A stretch of DNA of 13,744 nt from an uncultured Clostridia bacterium (GCA_947589145.1 CANQCB010000030.1:1-13744); one strand, 5' to 3'. Counted from the first letter of the stretch, positions 6,174-13,259 are shown. The notes: generated from the sequence alone by a model not told the origin. Translations and numbers: made by a program.

Positions 6174-7219
6174 CGGAAGGTTATATCGTATATCTCGACG
6201 ACCTTTCCGAGGGAGCGTACGAGCTGTCGAAAAAGACGCGGATAACTCATATTTTTCCCTTCCTGTCCTGCGCCGCGGTAGAGGACGGGGGCTTTTTGCG
6301 CACGGAGAACCGCCACATAATCTCATCGGTAAAGACCACCAAAGTCGCGGTGGTAATGGACAACGTGCGCGCCGCTTTGGATTACACGCCGTCGTACGCT
6401 CCGTTTTCGGTCGAAGGAGCGACGGTTGCCGTTATCGACACGGGACTTTCTCCGCACGTCGATTTTCTGTTGCCCAACCGCATAGTGAAATTCGTTGACG
6501 TAATAAACGGGAAAACGGAAATCTACGATGACAACGGGCACGGAACGGCGGTTGCGGGAGCGCTTGCAGGCAACGGACTGATGTCAAACGGCAGGTTTTG
6601 CGGAATAGCCTGCGCCGCGAACCTCATTCCCATAAAGGCGATGAACGCCGACGGAGAGGGAAGCACCGCGGACATATTGCAAGCCATGCAATGGATATGG
6701 TCGAACGCCGAAAAATACGGCATAAAAGTGGTATGCATGTCCTTCGGAGCCGAACCGACGGAGCACGATCCGCTCGCGGCAGGTGCGGAAGCACTGCATT
6801 CGAAAGGTATAACCGTCGTAGCGAGCGGCGGAAACGACGGACCCGGTTACGGTACGGTCAAATCCCCGGGCATAAGCCCCTTTGTGATCACGGTCGGCGG
6901 CGCGGAAATCACGGCGAGCGGAGTTACCGTTTCCGAATTTTCCTCGCGCGGACCCGCGGGCGGGTACAAAAAGCCGGATATAATCGCACCGGCGGAGGAC
7001 GTGGTATGTGCGTCAATGGCTGGCGACTATTCGGCAATGACGGGCACGAGCATAGCCACGCCTATCGTCGCGGGCGCGTGTTCGATAATTCTCGGCAAAC
7101 ACCCGAACTATACCCCTGATAAGGTAAAAGAACTCCTGATGACAAACTCGGCAGACGTCGAAGGCTCTGTAAACGCAAAAGGCAGCGGAATAATCAACCT
7201 CAAATTTCTGAACGAATGA
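6170..7219 (+). CDS. Subtilisin-family (S8) serine protease without signal peptide
   Basis: A 349-residue serine peptidase with the full catalytic triad in subtilase order: D90 in VAVIDTG, H124 in NGHGTAVAG and S294 in GTSIATPIVAG, plus oxyanion-hole N222 in ASGGND. An N-terminal stretch of about 80 residues with no triad motif precedes the catalytic domain and could act as a short prodomain. No hydrophobic signal peptide or C-terminal anchor is visible, so the enzyme looks cytosolic, or is exported in another way. I use the TTG at 6170 because it overlaps the stop of the 87-residue gene (TTGA) and no better start is nearby. Substrate unknown. A protease is certain; its intracellular role is inference. 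Confidence 0.9.
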   Translation: MTEGYIVYLDDLSEGAYELSKKTRITHIFPFLSCAAVEDGGFLRTENRHIISSVKTTKVAVVMDNVRAALDYTPSYAPFSVEGATVAVIDTGLSPHVDFLLPNRIVKFVDVINGKTEIYDDNGHGTAVAGALAGNGLMSNGRFCGIACAANLIPIKAMNADGEGSTADILQAMQWIWSNAEKYGIKVVCMSFGAEPTEHDPLAAGAEALHSKGITVVASGGNDGPGYGTVKSPGISPFVITVGGAEITASGVTVSEFSSRGPAGGYKKPDIIAPAEDVVCASMAGDYSAMTGTSIATPIVAGACSIILGKHPNYTPDKVKELLMTNSADVEGSVNAKGSGIINLKFLNE

Positions 7220-7236
7220 CGCAAGGAGAGGGACAA

Positions 7237-7269
7237 GTGAAAAGTAAAAAGCCGCGGATCATTTGGTGA
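7237..7269 (+). pseudogene. Possible stump of a lost gene after the protease (10 codons with a strong RBS)
   Basis: AAGGAG at 7223-7228 is followed 8 nt later by GTG (7237) and a frame reading VKSKKPRIIW then TGA at 7267-7269. Such a Shine-Dalgarno directly after an operon gene usually serves another gene, yet this frame ends at once and runs into the 3' end of the convergent desulfurase. It may be the remaining start of a gene removed by rearrangement, a genuine mini-ORF, or chance. Confidence 0.25.
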
Positions 7270-8380
7270 GTTCGGACACAGCCTGTAAAAAGAAGTTAAG
7301 TTCTTCGACGCTGTTGTCCACGCCGAGCGCGATTCGGATCATTCCGTCCTTAATAGTCCCGTAATGCTTGTGAATGAGCGGAGCGCAGTGGAGTCCGCAC
7401 CGAACGCAAATATCATACTCGTCCGAGAGAATATTCCCGGCTTCCGCGCTCGTCATTCCGCGAACGTTAAAAGCGATGATTGGACCGCCGTACTCCTTTT
7501 TGGTGTAAAGTTGCACGCCGGGGATTTTTGCCATTTCTCCGAGAAGGTAAATAAACATACCGCTTAATTTTTTTGCATTTTCCTCGCCGTGTTCGAGGGT
7601 ATATTTGAAGGCGGCGTTAAGTCCCGCGATCGCGGGAGTGGGAAGAGTGCCGCTTTCCAGCGCTTCGGGCAGTTCGCTCGGCTGAGGTTTCGCGCTTTCC
7701 GTACCCGTGCCGCCATAACGAAAAGGTCGGACGTCGGCGTTGCGAATGAGAAGCAATCCCACTCCCTGCGGGGCGTGCAGTCCTTTGTGCGGTGCGACCG
7801 CAAGCATGGAAATCTTCATTTCTTTCATGTCTATTTTGCGATAGCCGACGTTTTGCGCGCCGTCCACGAGGAAGAGCAGCCCGGCTTTTTCCGCAAAATA
7901 TCCGATTTCGCCGATAGGTTGCGGCGCGCCCGTGACGTTGCCGATACCGTTGGCGATGATCATATAAGTGTTCGGACGGCATGCGGAAGCGATCTGTTCG
8001 GCGGTGACGTAGCCCCCTCCGAGCGGCGGCAGAACGGTATAATCGATAAGTCCGAGCGATTTCAGCCGAAAAAGAGGTCTGAGAACGCTGTTGTGTTCGA
8101 GCGCGGTGGTAACGATATGACCACCTCGGCGCACGGTGCCGAAAATAGCGGTATTCAGCGCGTCCGTGCAGTTCAGCGTAAAAATAACTTTGTCGGGCGG
8201 ACAGTTGAAAAACTTCGCCGCGGTCTCGCGCGTATCCTCGACCATCATTCCGGCTTTGATTGCGAGGGAGTGAGAGGAACGCGTCGGGTTGGCGGAAAGG
8301 TATTTGAGTGCAGTTCCCACGGCGTTGATAACGGCGTTGGGCTTATAAAACGTAGTTGCGGCGTTGTCGAGATAAATCAT
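7259..8380 (-). CDS. Cysteine desulfurase-like class V aminotransferase
   Basis: A 373-residue fold-type I PLP enzyme of the NifS/SufS superfamily, closest by motif to the 'cysteine desulfurase family protein' group common in Clostridia (TIGR01977-type). It begins MIYLDNAATT, has the cofactor aspartate D173 in VDGAQ, the Schiff-base lysine K199 in APHKGLHAPQG and the RYGGTGTES loop (221-229). The catalytic cysteine C332 is in RCGLHCAPLIH. Expected activity is removal of sulfur (or selenium) from cysteine to form an enzyme-bound persulfide. The start at 8380 is set by GGAGGT about 6 nt upstream and by the family N-terminus; the frame is open further upstream but lacks family sequence there. 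C325 and C328 give an unusual cluster beside the active cysteine. It is divergent from the DUF3343 gene. The acceptor is unknown. Confidence 0.9.
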   Translation of the reverse strand: MIYLDNAATTFYKPNAVINAVGTALKYLSANPTRSSHSLAIKAGMMVEDTRETAAKFFNCPPDKVIFTLNCTDALNTAIFGTVRRGGHIVTTALEHNSVLRPLFRLKSLGLIDYTVLPPLGGGYVTAEQIASACRPNTYMIIANGIGNVTGAPQPIGEIGYFAEKAGLLFLVDGAQNVGYRKIDMKEMKISMLAVAPHKGLHAPQGVGLLLIRNADVRPFRYGGTGTESAKPQPSELPEALESGTLPTPAIAGLNAAFKYTLEHGEENAKKLSGMFIYLLGEMAKIPGVQLYTKKEYGGPIIAFNVRGMTSAEAGNILSDEYDICVRCGLHCAPLIHKHYGTIKDGMIRIALGVDNSVEELNFFLQAVSELTK

Positions 8381-8477
8381 CGTCAGACCTCCGAGTTTCG
8401 GAATATAATAAGATATATGATAATTTATTAGAGAGATTGCATAAAGAGAACGAAAGAAAAACAAAAGGCGGAATAAA
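8381..8477. promoter_or_regulatory. AT-rich divergent promoter region between the desulfurase and DUF3343 genes
   Basis: 97 bp separate the two start codons. TATAAT at 8404-8409 on the plus strand overlaps TATTAT (8410-8405) on the minus strand, but only weak -35 matches are present (TCGTCA at 18 bp for the rightward one). Both genes have good Shine-Dalgarno sites (GGAGGT leftward, AGGCGG rightward). The promoters are plausible but not resolved. Confidence 0.35.
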
Positions 8478-8717
8478 ATGACAATTCTGATAATTTTCAA
8501 GACGAGAACACAAACGCTGAAATGCGTTAATTTTTTACGATCGTCGGGATATACGGCGACGGTAACGGACACCCCGTTGCACTTGTACGGCAGTTGCGCC
8601 ATATCGGTGAAGTGCGACAGAAACGCTTTCATGTACTTTTACCGAAACGCGCATTCCTTTTCGGCGTTCATCGGCGCATACTCCTGCGACGGCGGAAAGT
8701 ACTCGCGAATTTTTTGA
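8478..8717 (+). CDS. DUF3343 family protein (putative sulfur/selenium carrier-like)
   Basis: A 79-residue protein. The pattern MTILIIFKTRTQTLKC (strand, then helix), the YTATVTDTPLHLYGSC segment and the strand AISVKC fit DUF3343 (PF11823), whose members carry a conserved cysteine after a 'TP...' turn; here it is C40 in YGSCAIS. Members are often found beside cysteine desulfurase-like enzymes and are described as putative Se/S carriers. The divergent neighbour is just such an enzyme, supporting a persulfide hand-off role, though biochemical function is not established. The Shine-Dalgarno AGGCGG is about 6 nt from the ATG. The C-terminus (after about 60) looks unrelated and cysteine-containing (C70). 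Confidence 0.7.
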   Translation: MTILIIFKTRTQTLKCVNFLRSSGYTATVTDTPLHLYGSCAISVKCDRNAFMYFYRNAHSFSAFIGAYSCDGGKYSRIF

Positions 8718-8723
8718 AAACTC

Positions 8724-8752
8724 TTTACTTTGATACCGCGCTATGCTATAAT
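8724..8752 (+). promoter_or_regulatory. Extended -10 promoter for the nth-obgE operon
   Basis: TTTACT (8724-8729), a 17-bp spacer and a perfect TATAAT (8747-8752), preceded by TGC as an extended -10 (TGnTATAAT). Predicted +1 is 8759, exactly the first base of the GTG start of nth. The promoter begins 6 bp after the DUF3343 stop. Confidence 0.75.
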
Positions 8753-8758
8753 TACAGC

Positions 8759-9400
8759 GTGATCGATAACGAATTCAGATCCAAAGCGGACGAAATTATC
8801 GAACGGCTTAAAATTGATTATCCGTCGGCGCATTGCGAATTGAACTACGGATCCGCTTTCGAATTGCTCGTCGCGGTAATTCTTTCCGCGCAATGCACGG
8901 ATAAACGCGTAAACATTGTTACCGCGGAGTTGTTTCGAAAGTATAACAAGCCGCTTGATTTTGCCACTATGGAGCAGGAAAAGTTGGAAACTCTCATACA
9001 TTCCTGCGGCTTTTATCGTGCAAAGGCGAGGAACATAATTTCCGCAAGTCGGGATATAATCGAGAAGTATAACGGCGAAGTGCCGAGTACGATGGAAGAG
9101 TTGCTGACCCTCGGCGGCGTGGGAAGAAAAACGGCGAACGTAATGATGAGCGTCGCATTCGGAAAACCGGCTCTTGCGGTGGACACGCACGTTTTTCGGA
9201 CGGCGCACCGCTTGGGACTTTCGGACAAGCCGACTCCCGAGGGCGTGGAGAAAGACCTCGTTGCGGCTCTGAGCGAAGAAAACCTTTCGATCGCGCACCA
9301 TTTGCTTATTTTTCACGGTCGCTACCGTTGCCACAGCCGAAACCCGAATTGCGGCGATTGCAGCTTGGCGGATAAATGCACATACATAAAGGGAGAATAA
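8759..9400 (+). CDS. nth: Endonuclease III (DNA glycosylase/AP lyase)
   Basis: Base-excision repair enzyme that removes oxidised pyrimidines and cuts abasic sites. At 213 residues it matches the usual length. Landmarks: LSAQCTD (42-48), the helix-hairpin-helix LGGVGRKTAN (118-127) with catalytic K124, catalytic D142 in VDTHVFR, and a 4Fe-4S cluster C191-x6-C198-x2-C201-x5-C207. I place the start at GTG 8759 because the protein from there aligns with the family N-terminus and it coincides with the predicted +1 of the extended -10 promoter. A longer frame from 8594 would overlap the DUF3343 gene and begin upstream of the promoter. No Shine-Dalgarno exists for GTG 8759, so the mRNA should be leaderless. 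First gene of a five-gene operon; 1 nt before obgE. Confidence 0.95.
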   Translation: MIDNEFRSKADEIIERLKIDYPSAHCELNYGSAFELLVAVILSAQCTDKRVNIVTAELFRKYNKPLDFATMEQEKLETLIHSCGFYRAKARNIISASRDIIEKYNGEVPSTMEELLTLGGVGRKTANVMMSVAFGKPALAVDTHVFRTAHRLGLSDKPTPEGVEKDLVAALSEENLSIAHHLLIFHGRYRCHSRNPNCGDCSLADKCTYIKGE

Positions 9401-9401
9401 A

Positions 9402-10667
9402 ATGTTTATCGATAAGGCGAAGATTTATATAAAAGCAGGCGACGGCGGCAACGGTTGCACGTCGTTTTATACGGAAAAATACGTCAATAACGGCGGACCG
9501 GACGGCGGCAACGGCGGCGCGGGCGGCAAGATCGGCTTTCGCGCGGTCAAAAACAAAAACACGCTTGCCGACTTCAAATTCTCTCAGCATTTCCGCGCGG
9601 AAAACGGAGAGAACGGAAAGTCGAGATATTCGGCGGGAAAGAAGGGAAAGGATCTCATAATAGACGTACCCGTCGGCACGGTCATAAGGGATCTCGAAAG
9701 CGACAGAATAATAGCGGATATGTTCTCCGACGGTATGGTCGTATACGTCGCGGAGGGCGGCAACGGCGGAAAGGGCAACGCCTTCTTTCGCAGTTCGCGC
9801 CGCCAAGCGCCGCATTTTTCTCAGGCGGGAGAAAAGACGGAGGAACACTCGGTCGTTCTCGAATTGAAAACGATTGCGGACGTCGGACTTATAGGCTATC
9901 CCAACGTCGGAAAATCCACGTTGCTTTCGGTCATAAGCTCAGCCCGTCCGAAAATAGCCAACTATCATTTCACAACGCTTTCTCCCAATCTCGGAATGGT
10001 TCGGGTATACGACGATTCGTTTGTCGTAGCGGATATTCCCGGGCTGATTGACGGCGCGAGCGAGGGCGCTGGACTCGGTCACGACTTTTTGCGCCATATC
10101 GAGCGCACGCGGTTGCTCGTCCACGTCATAGACGGGAGCGGAAGCGAGGGCAGAGATCCCGTGGAAGATTACGTTGCGATCAACCGCGAACTTGCCTCTT
10201 ACAACGCCGACCTTGCAAAAAAACCGCAAATTACGGTGATCAACAAGGCGGATATGATAAATTTCGAAAACTTCACGGCGGCGGACAGGATAAAGGAGCT
10301 TTCGGGAAGCGAACCCGTTCTGATGAGCGCCGCGCTTCACAGCGGAGTGGAGGAATTGATAAAGAAGATATATGCCGAATTGCAAAAACTCCCCGAAGCC
10401 AGACCGCTCGAATACGAGCCTTTCCGATATGAGAAAAAGGACAAGGACGGCTTCGAAGTCGTGCAAATCGAGGACGGCGTTTTCGAGGTGTTCGGCGGCA
10501 TGATCGAAGAACTTGCCCGCAACGTCGTGTTGGACAATTACGACAGCATGCAATATTTTCAGCGGCAGATAAGGGAGAGGGGCGTGGATAAAGCGCTCAA
10601 AAAGGCAGGCGTGAAAAACGGAGACACCGTCTGCATAATGGATGTCGAATTTGAGTATTACGAATAA
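9402..10667 (+). CDS. obgE: GTPase Obg/CgtA
   Basis: Conserved ribosome-associated GTPase needed for 50S assembly and stress signalling. The 421-residue protein shows the glycine-rich Obg fold (1 to about 158; GDGGNG, GGPDGGNGGAGG), the G domain with P-loop GYPNVGKST (165-173), TT of switch I (191-192), DIPGLIDGASEGAGLGHDFL (G3, 211-230), NKAD (281-284) and SAA (309-311), and the C-terminal OCT domain (about 350-421) typical of Bacillota and Actinobacteria. GGGAG lies 6 nt before the ATG. The 3' end overlaps the nadD-yqeK start by 26 nt, implying coupled translation. Confidence 0.97.
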   Translation: MFIDKAKIYIKAGDGGNGCTSFYTEKYVNNGGPDGGNGGAGGKIGFRAVKNKNTLADFKFSQHFRAENGENGKSRYSAGKKGKDLIIDVPVGTVIRDLESDRIIADMFSDGMVVYVAEGGNGGKGNAFFRSSRRQAPHFSQAGEKTEEHSVVLELKTIADVGLIGYPNVGKSTLLSVISSARPKIANYHFTTLSPNLGMVRVYDDSFVVADIPGLIDGASEGAGLGHDFLRHIERTRLLVHVIDGSGSEGRDPVEDYVAINRELASYNADLAKKPQITVINKADMINFENFTAADRIKELSGSEPVLMSAALHSGVEELIKKIYAELQKLPEARPLEYEPFRYEKKDKDGFEVVQIEDGVFEVFGGMIEELARNVVLDNYDSMQYFQRQIRERGVDKALKKAGVKNGDTVCIMDVEFEYYE

Positions 10668-11784
10668 AAAAACCGTCATATTCGGCGGCACGTTTGACCC
10701 CGTCACGGCCGCGCACGCGGACATAATAGAAAAACTGTCCGACAGATTCGAGAGAGTGATCGTCGTACCGTGCAAAGTATCGCCCTTCAAAACCGACGCG
10801 TCGGTCGGCGCAGAGCAGCGTTTGGAAATGCTTCGCCTTGCTCTTTCCGCGCGCGACAACGTGGAAATAAGCACGTTTGAACTTACCGCAGAGGGGACAA
10901 ACTATACCTACGTCACGTTGGAACATTTCCGCTCGGACGGGCTTTATCTTGCAATGGGCAGCGAGATGATAATCGAACTCGAAAAGTGGAAAAGGTTGGA
11001 TATGATCGCCGCGACGTCGCGCCTGTATATCATTCCGCGCCCGTGCTTCGGAATAGGAAAAGAGGAAATCGCGAAACTCGACGCTCTTACATGCGGCAAT
11101 TACGAAATTGCCGACTTTTGCGGAGAGAGCGGCTCGTCGAGCGAGGTGCGCATTTCCGTCGCCATGGGCAGAGCGGACATGTTTCTTTCCGCTCCCGTAG
11201 CCGAGTATATAACGGCGCACGGGTTATACGCCGAATATAACTACGTGAACGAGTTATACAAGCGTTTTAATATGAAACAGAAGCGTATAAATCACTCTTT
11301 TTCCACCGCGCTTTGCGGAGTAAAGTTGGCAAAACGCGCCTGCGTCGACGTGAGAAAGGCAACCGTTGCGCTCCTGCTCCACGACATAGGGAAATATGTT
11401 TCCAAGGAAGAAGCGGAAGAAATGGGCGTGAAATTCGACGGCGGAATAGACGACATGCCACTGCCCATACGTCATGCCGAAATCGGCGCGGAGATTATGC
11501 GGCAACTCCTCGGAATAAAAGACTCGGAAATAATCGAAGCCGTGCGTTGGCATACGACGGGAAAACCGAATATGTCGCCGCTGGAAAAGGTGGTATATCT
11601 TGCCGATTATATCGAACCTCTCCGCGACTTTCCGACCGTGGAATATTTGAGAAAAGAAACGGCGAAGTCGATCGATCGCGGATTACTCGCCGCACTGAGA
11701 AACTCGGTGGAATTTGTCCCGAAAGAGGAGATATATCCCATAACGGTGCAGGCTTACGAATATTATAAAAAATTGCTCGGATGA
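10642..11784 (+). CDS. nadD: Fusion: nicotinate-nucleotide adenylyltransferase (NadD) + YqeK HD-domain phosphatase
   Basis: A 380-residue two-domain protein. Residues 1 to about 198 are a NadD nucleotidyltransferase (NaMN + ATP to deamido-NAD): GGTFDP (15-20), TAAH (22-25) at the (H/T)xGH site, SPFK (47-50), KW (115-116) and SSSEVR (165-170). Residues about 205-380 are YqeK, an HD-family Ap4A hydrolase (symmetrical type): H218, LLHDIGK (245-251), RHAEIG (277-282), WHTTGKPNMSPLEK (303-316) and ADYIEP (321-326). Separate adjacent nadD and yqeK genes are usual in Bacillota; fusions are known in mollicutes and some clostridia. The Gly-to-Ala change in TAAH is unusual. ATG 10642 lies inside obgE without a clear Shine-Dalgarno; TTG 10651 is an alternative start. 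Confidence 0.93.
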   Translation: MSNLSITNKKTVIFGGTFDPVTAAHADIIEKLSDRFERVIVVPCKVSPFKTDASVGAEQRLEMLRLALSARDNVEISTFELTAEGTNYTYVTLEHFRSDGLYLAMGSEMIIELEKWKRLDMIAATSRLYIIPRPCFGIGKEEIAKLDALTCGNYEIADFCGESGSSSEVRISVAMGRADMFLSAPVAEYITAHGLYAEYNYVNELYKRFNMKQKRINHSFSTALCGVKLAKRACVDVRKATVALLLHDIGKYVSKEEAEEMGVKFDGGIDDMPLPIRHAEIGAEIMRQLLGIKDSEIIEAVRWHTTGKPNMSPLEKVVYLADYIEPLRDFPTVEYLRKETAKSIDRGLLAALRNSVEFVPKEEIYPITVQAYEYYKKLLG

Positions 11785-11799
11785 GTATCGGAGACATAT

Positions 11800-12165
11800 A
11801 TGAAAGACAAAAAACAGGCATACGAACTTGCGCGTAAAATAGCTGCAATTCTCGACGAGAAAAAAGCGCGCGACATTATCATAATAGACATTGGCAACAA
11901 GTCGGTCATAGCCGATTATTTTGTGATCGCAAGCGGAAGATCCACGACCGCGGTAAAAGCGCTTGTGGATAACGTGGACGAAAAACTTTCCAAAGAGGGA
12001 ATCGAGCCGCTCCGCCGCGACGGTTTTTCGGAAGCGAAGTGGATCGCAGTGGACTACGGCAGCGTCATAGTGCACGTTTTTCACGAGGAAACGAGGGAAT
12101 ATTACCGTCTGGAAAGATTGTGGATCGACGGCGCCAACTGCGAGAAATACGGAGATAACGCATAA
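11800..12165 (+). CDS. rsfS: Ribosomal silencing factor RsfS (iojap/YbeB)
   Basis: The 121-residue product binds protein uL14 of the 50S subunit and blocks subunit joining under starvation. Family signatures: ADYFVIASGRS (38-48) and the run GFSEAKWIAVDYGSVIVHVFH near the end, followed by REYYRLERLW. Length and layout are standard. The Shine-Dalgarno CGGAGA precedes the ATG and the gap from nadD-yqeK is 15 nt. The order nadD-yqeK-rsfS is widely conserved in Bacillota, which supports the call. The stop overlaps the next ATG by one base (TAATG). Confidence 0.95.
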   Translation: MKDKKQAYELARKIAAILDEKKARDIIIIDIGNKSVIADYFVIASGRSTTAVKALVDNVDEKLSKEGIEPLRRDGFSEAKWIAVDYGSVIVHVFHEETREYYRLERLWIDGANCEKYGDNA

Positions 12166-13073
12166 TGGAGTGGGAAGCCGTATTCATTCACGGCTTGCAG
12201 ACCATGTCGAACGGCTTTACCGATATGCTGTTCGGCATTTTGACGTTGCTCGGCGACGAAGTTTTCGTCATAGCCGTGATAATGCTGTTTTATTGGTGTA
12301 TTTCCAAAAAACTCGGCTTCAAATTTCTGAATATTTACGGGGTTGTCAGCGGCGTGAACGCAGGCATAAAATCCATAGCGAAACGCGTCCGCCCGTTTGA
12401 CAAATATCCCGATATCGTCGGGTCGATAGGGGAAAAATCGGGCGGATATTCCTTCCCGAGCGGTCACACGAGCAGTATAACCTGCGTAAGCACGCTCACT
12501 TGCATAGAGTATCGTAAACATTTGAAAATTTTCCTGCCCGTCGGAATTGCGTTGACTGTCATCGTAATGTTTTCGCGAATGTATCTCGGACAGCATTATC
12601 CGACGGACGTTCTCGCGGCGGCGGTTATATCGGCTGCCGTTTCGACGGGTTTGTATTTTCTCTACGACCTGATCGGCAAGCGCGACAAAGAGGAGTGGAT
12701 AGGAATAGTCGGGCTCCCGGCGGCAATAATCGTTGCCGTGCTCGTCGGCACTCTTGCGAGCGGGGAGACGGTGCGCAAAGTTCTCGAAGTTTGCGGCGTG
12801 CTTGCGAGCGTATATATCGGGTATTTCGTGGAAAAACGGTACGTCAAATTCGATACCGAAACGGTTATTTGGAAACAGTTCGTGAAATACGTTCTCGGCG
12901 CGGCGGTCGCTTTCGGTCTGTATATCGGGCTGAAATACGCATTTTCTTTCGACGCCGTCGGCTGGCTGTACGGCTTTACCCGCTTTTTCCTTCTCGGCGT
13001 ATGGCTCACTCTCGGCGCGCCGCTGATTTTCCGACTTTTGAAACTCGAAGGAAAGAGTAAAAAAGCGGCATAA
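12165..13073 (+). CDS. PAP2-family membrane phosphatase
   Basis: A 302-residue integral membrane protein with the three-part acid phosphatase signature: K69-x6-R76-P77, PSGH (98-101) and S137-R138-x5-H144-x3-D148. These build the phosphate-transfer site on the outer membrane face, typically acting on lipid phosphates such as undecaprenyl diphosphate or phosphatidate. Hydrophobic segments flank the motifs, and several more fill the C-terminal half (about 180-290), which is longer than in minimal PAP2 enzymes. The Shine-Dalgarno GGAGAT lies 8 nt before the ATG, and the start overlaps the rsfS stop by one base. Last gene of the nth operon; substrate not predictable. Confidence 0.92.
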   Translation: MEWEAVFIHGLQTMSNGFTDMLFGILTLLGDEVFVIAVIMLFYWCISKKLGFKFLNIYGVVSGVNAGIKSIAKRVRPFDKYPDIVGSIGEKSGGYSFPSGHTSSITCVSTLTCIEYRKHLKIFLPVGIALTVIVMFSRMYLGQHYPTDVLAAAVISAAVSTGLYFLYDLIGKRDKEEWIGIVGLPAAIIVAVLVGTLASGETVRKVLEVCGVLASVYIGYFVEKRYVKFDTETVIWKQFVKYVLGAAVAFGLYIGLKYAFSFDAVGWLYGFTRFFLLGVWLTLGAPLIFRLLKLEGKSKKAA

Positions 13074-13078
13074 AACGC

Positions 13079-13107
13079 TTGACAAAGCGTACGCGCGCGG
13101 TTATTAT
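13079..13107 (+). promoter_or_regulatory. Sigma-A-type promoter for the riboflavin-transporter transcript
   Basis: A perfect TTGACA (13079-13084), a 17-bp spacer and TATTAT (13102-13107). Predicted +1 is near 13114, just before the FMN aptamer. The -35 box begins 5 bp after the upstream stop and lies partly in the loop of a short inverted repeat, ACGCTT/AAGCGT (13075-13090). Confidence 0.8.
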
Positions 13108-13120
13108 ATAGAGAATCAAT

Positions 13121-13233
13121 ATGCTTTAGGGGCGGGGTGAGATTCCCCACCGGCGGTTAAAGTCCGCTAAGCCGAAAGGCCCGATGGGGTGAAATTCCCC
13201 AACCGACGGTATAGTCCGGATGATATAAAGCGT
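13121..13233 (+). promoter_or_regulatory. FMN riboswitch aptamer (RFN element)
   Basis: The conserved core is clear: GGGGCGGGGTGAGATTCCCC (13129-13148), then ACCGGCGGT, AGTCCGC, a short GCC-GAAA-GGC hairpin with a GNRA loop, a second GGGGTGAAATTCCCC hairpin, and ACCGACGGTATAGTCCGGATG. P1 closes by pairing ATGCTTTA (13121-13128) with TAAAGCGT (13226-13233), one G-U included. Family knowledge: it binds flavin mononucleotide and turns off riboflavin synthesis or uptake genes. It precedes a ribU-type transporter gene, which confirms the assignment. Confidence 0.97.
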
Positions 13234-13259
13234 AAAAAGCATTTTTGCATTGCGAATTT

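Noticed and set aside
8381..8632. Upstream extension of the cysteine desulfurase-like gene
   Set aside because: The GGAGGT site and the MIYLDNAATT family start place the beginning at 8380; the extension crosses the divergent DUF3343 gene.
8594..8758. Upstream extension of nth by 55 codons
   Set aside because: It would overlap the DUF3343 gene, starts upstream of the nth promoter and adds residues not seen in endonuclease III.
9939..10874. Leftward open frame across the obgE/nadD junction
   Set aside because: Covers two certain genes in antisense and shows no recognisable domain or start signals.
12102..13085. Leftward 327-codon open frame opposite the PAP2 gene
   Set aside because: The PAP2 motifs and membrane pattern on the plus strand are unambiguous; the reverse frame is charged, low in family signal and lacks a ribosome site.
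13075..13090. ACGCTT/AAGCGT inverted repeat as a terminator after the PAP2 gene
   Set aside because: The stem is only 6 bp with no T-run after it, and it coincides with the -35 box of the ribU promoter. At most it is an operator candidate.
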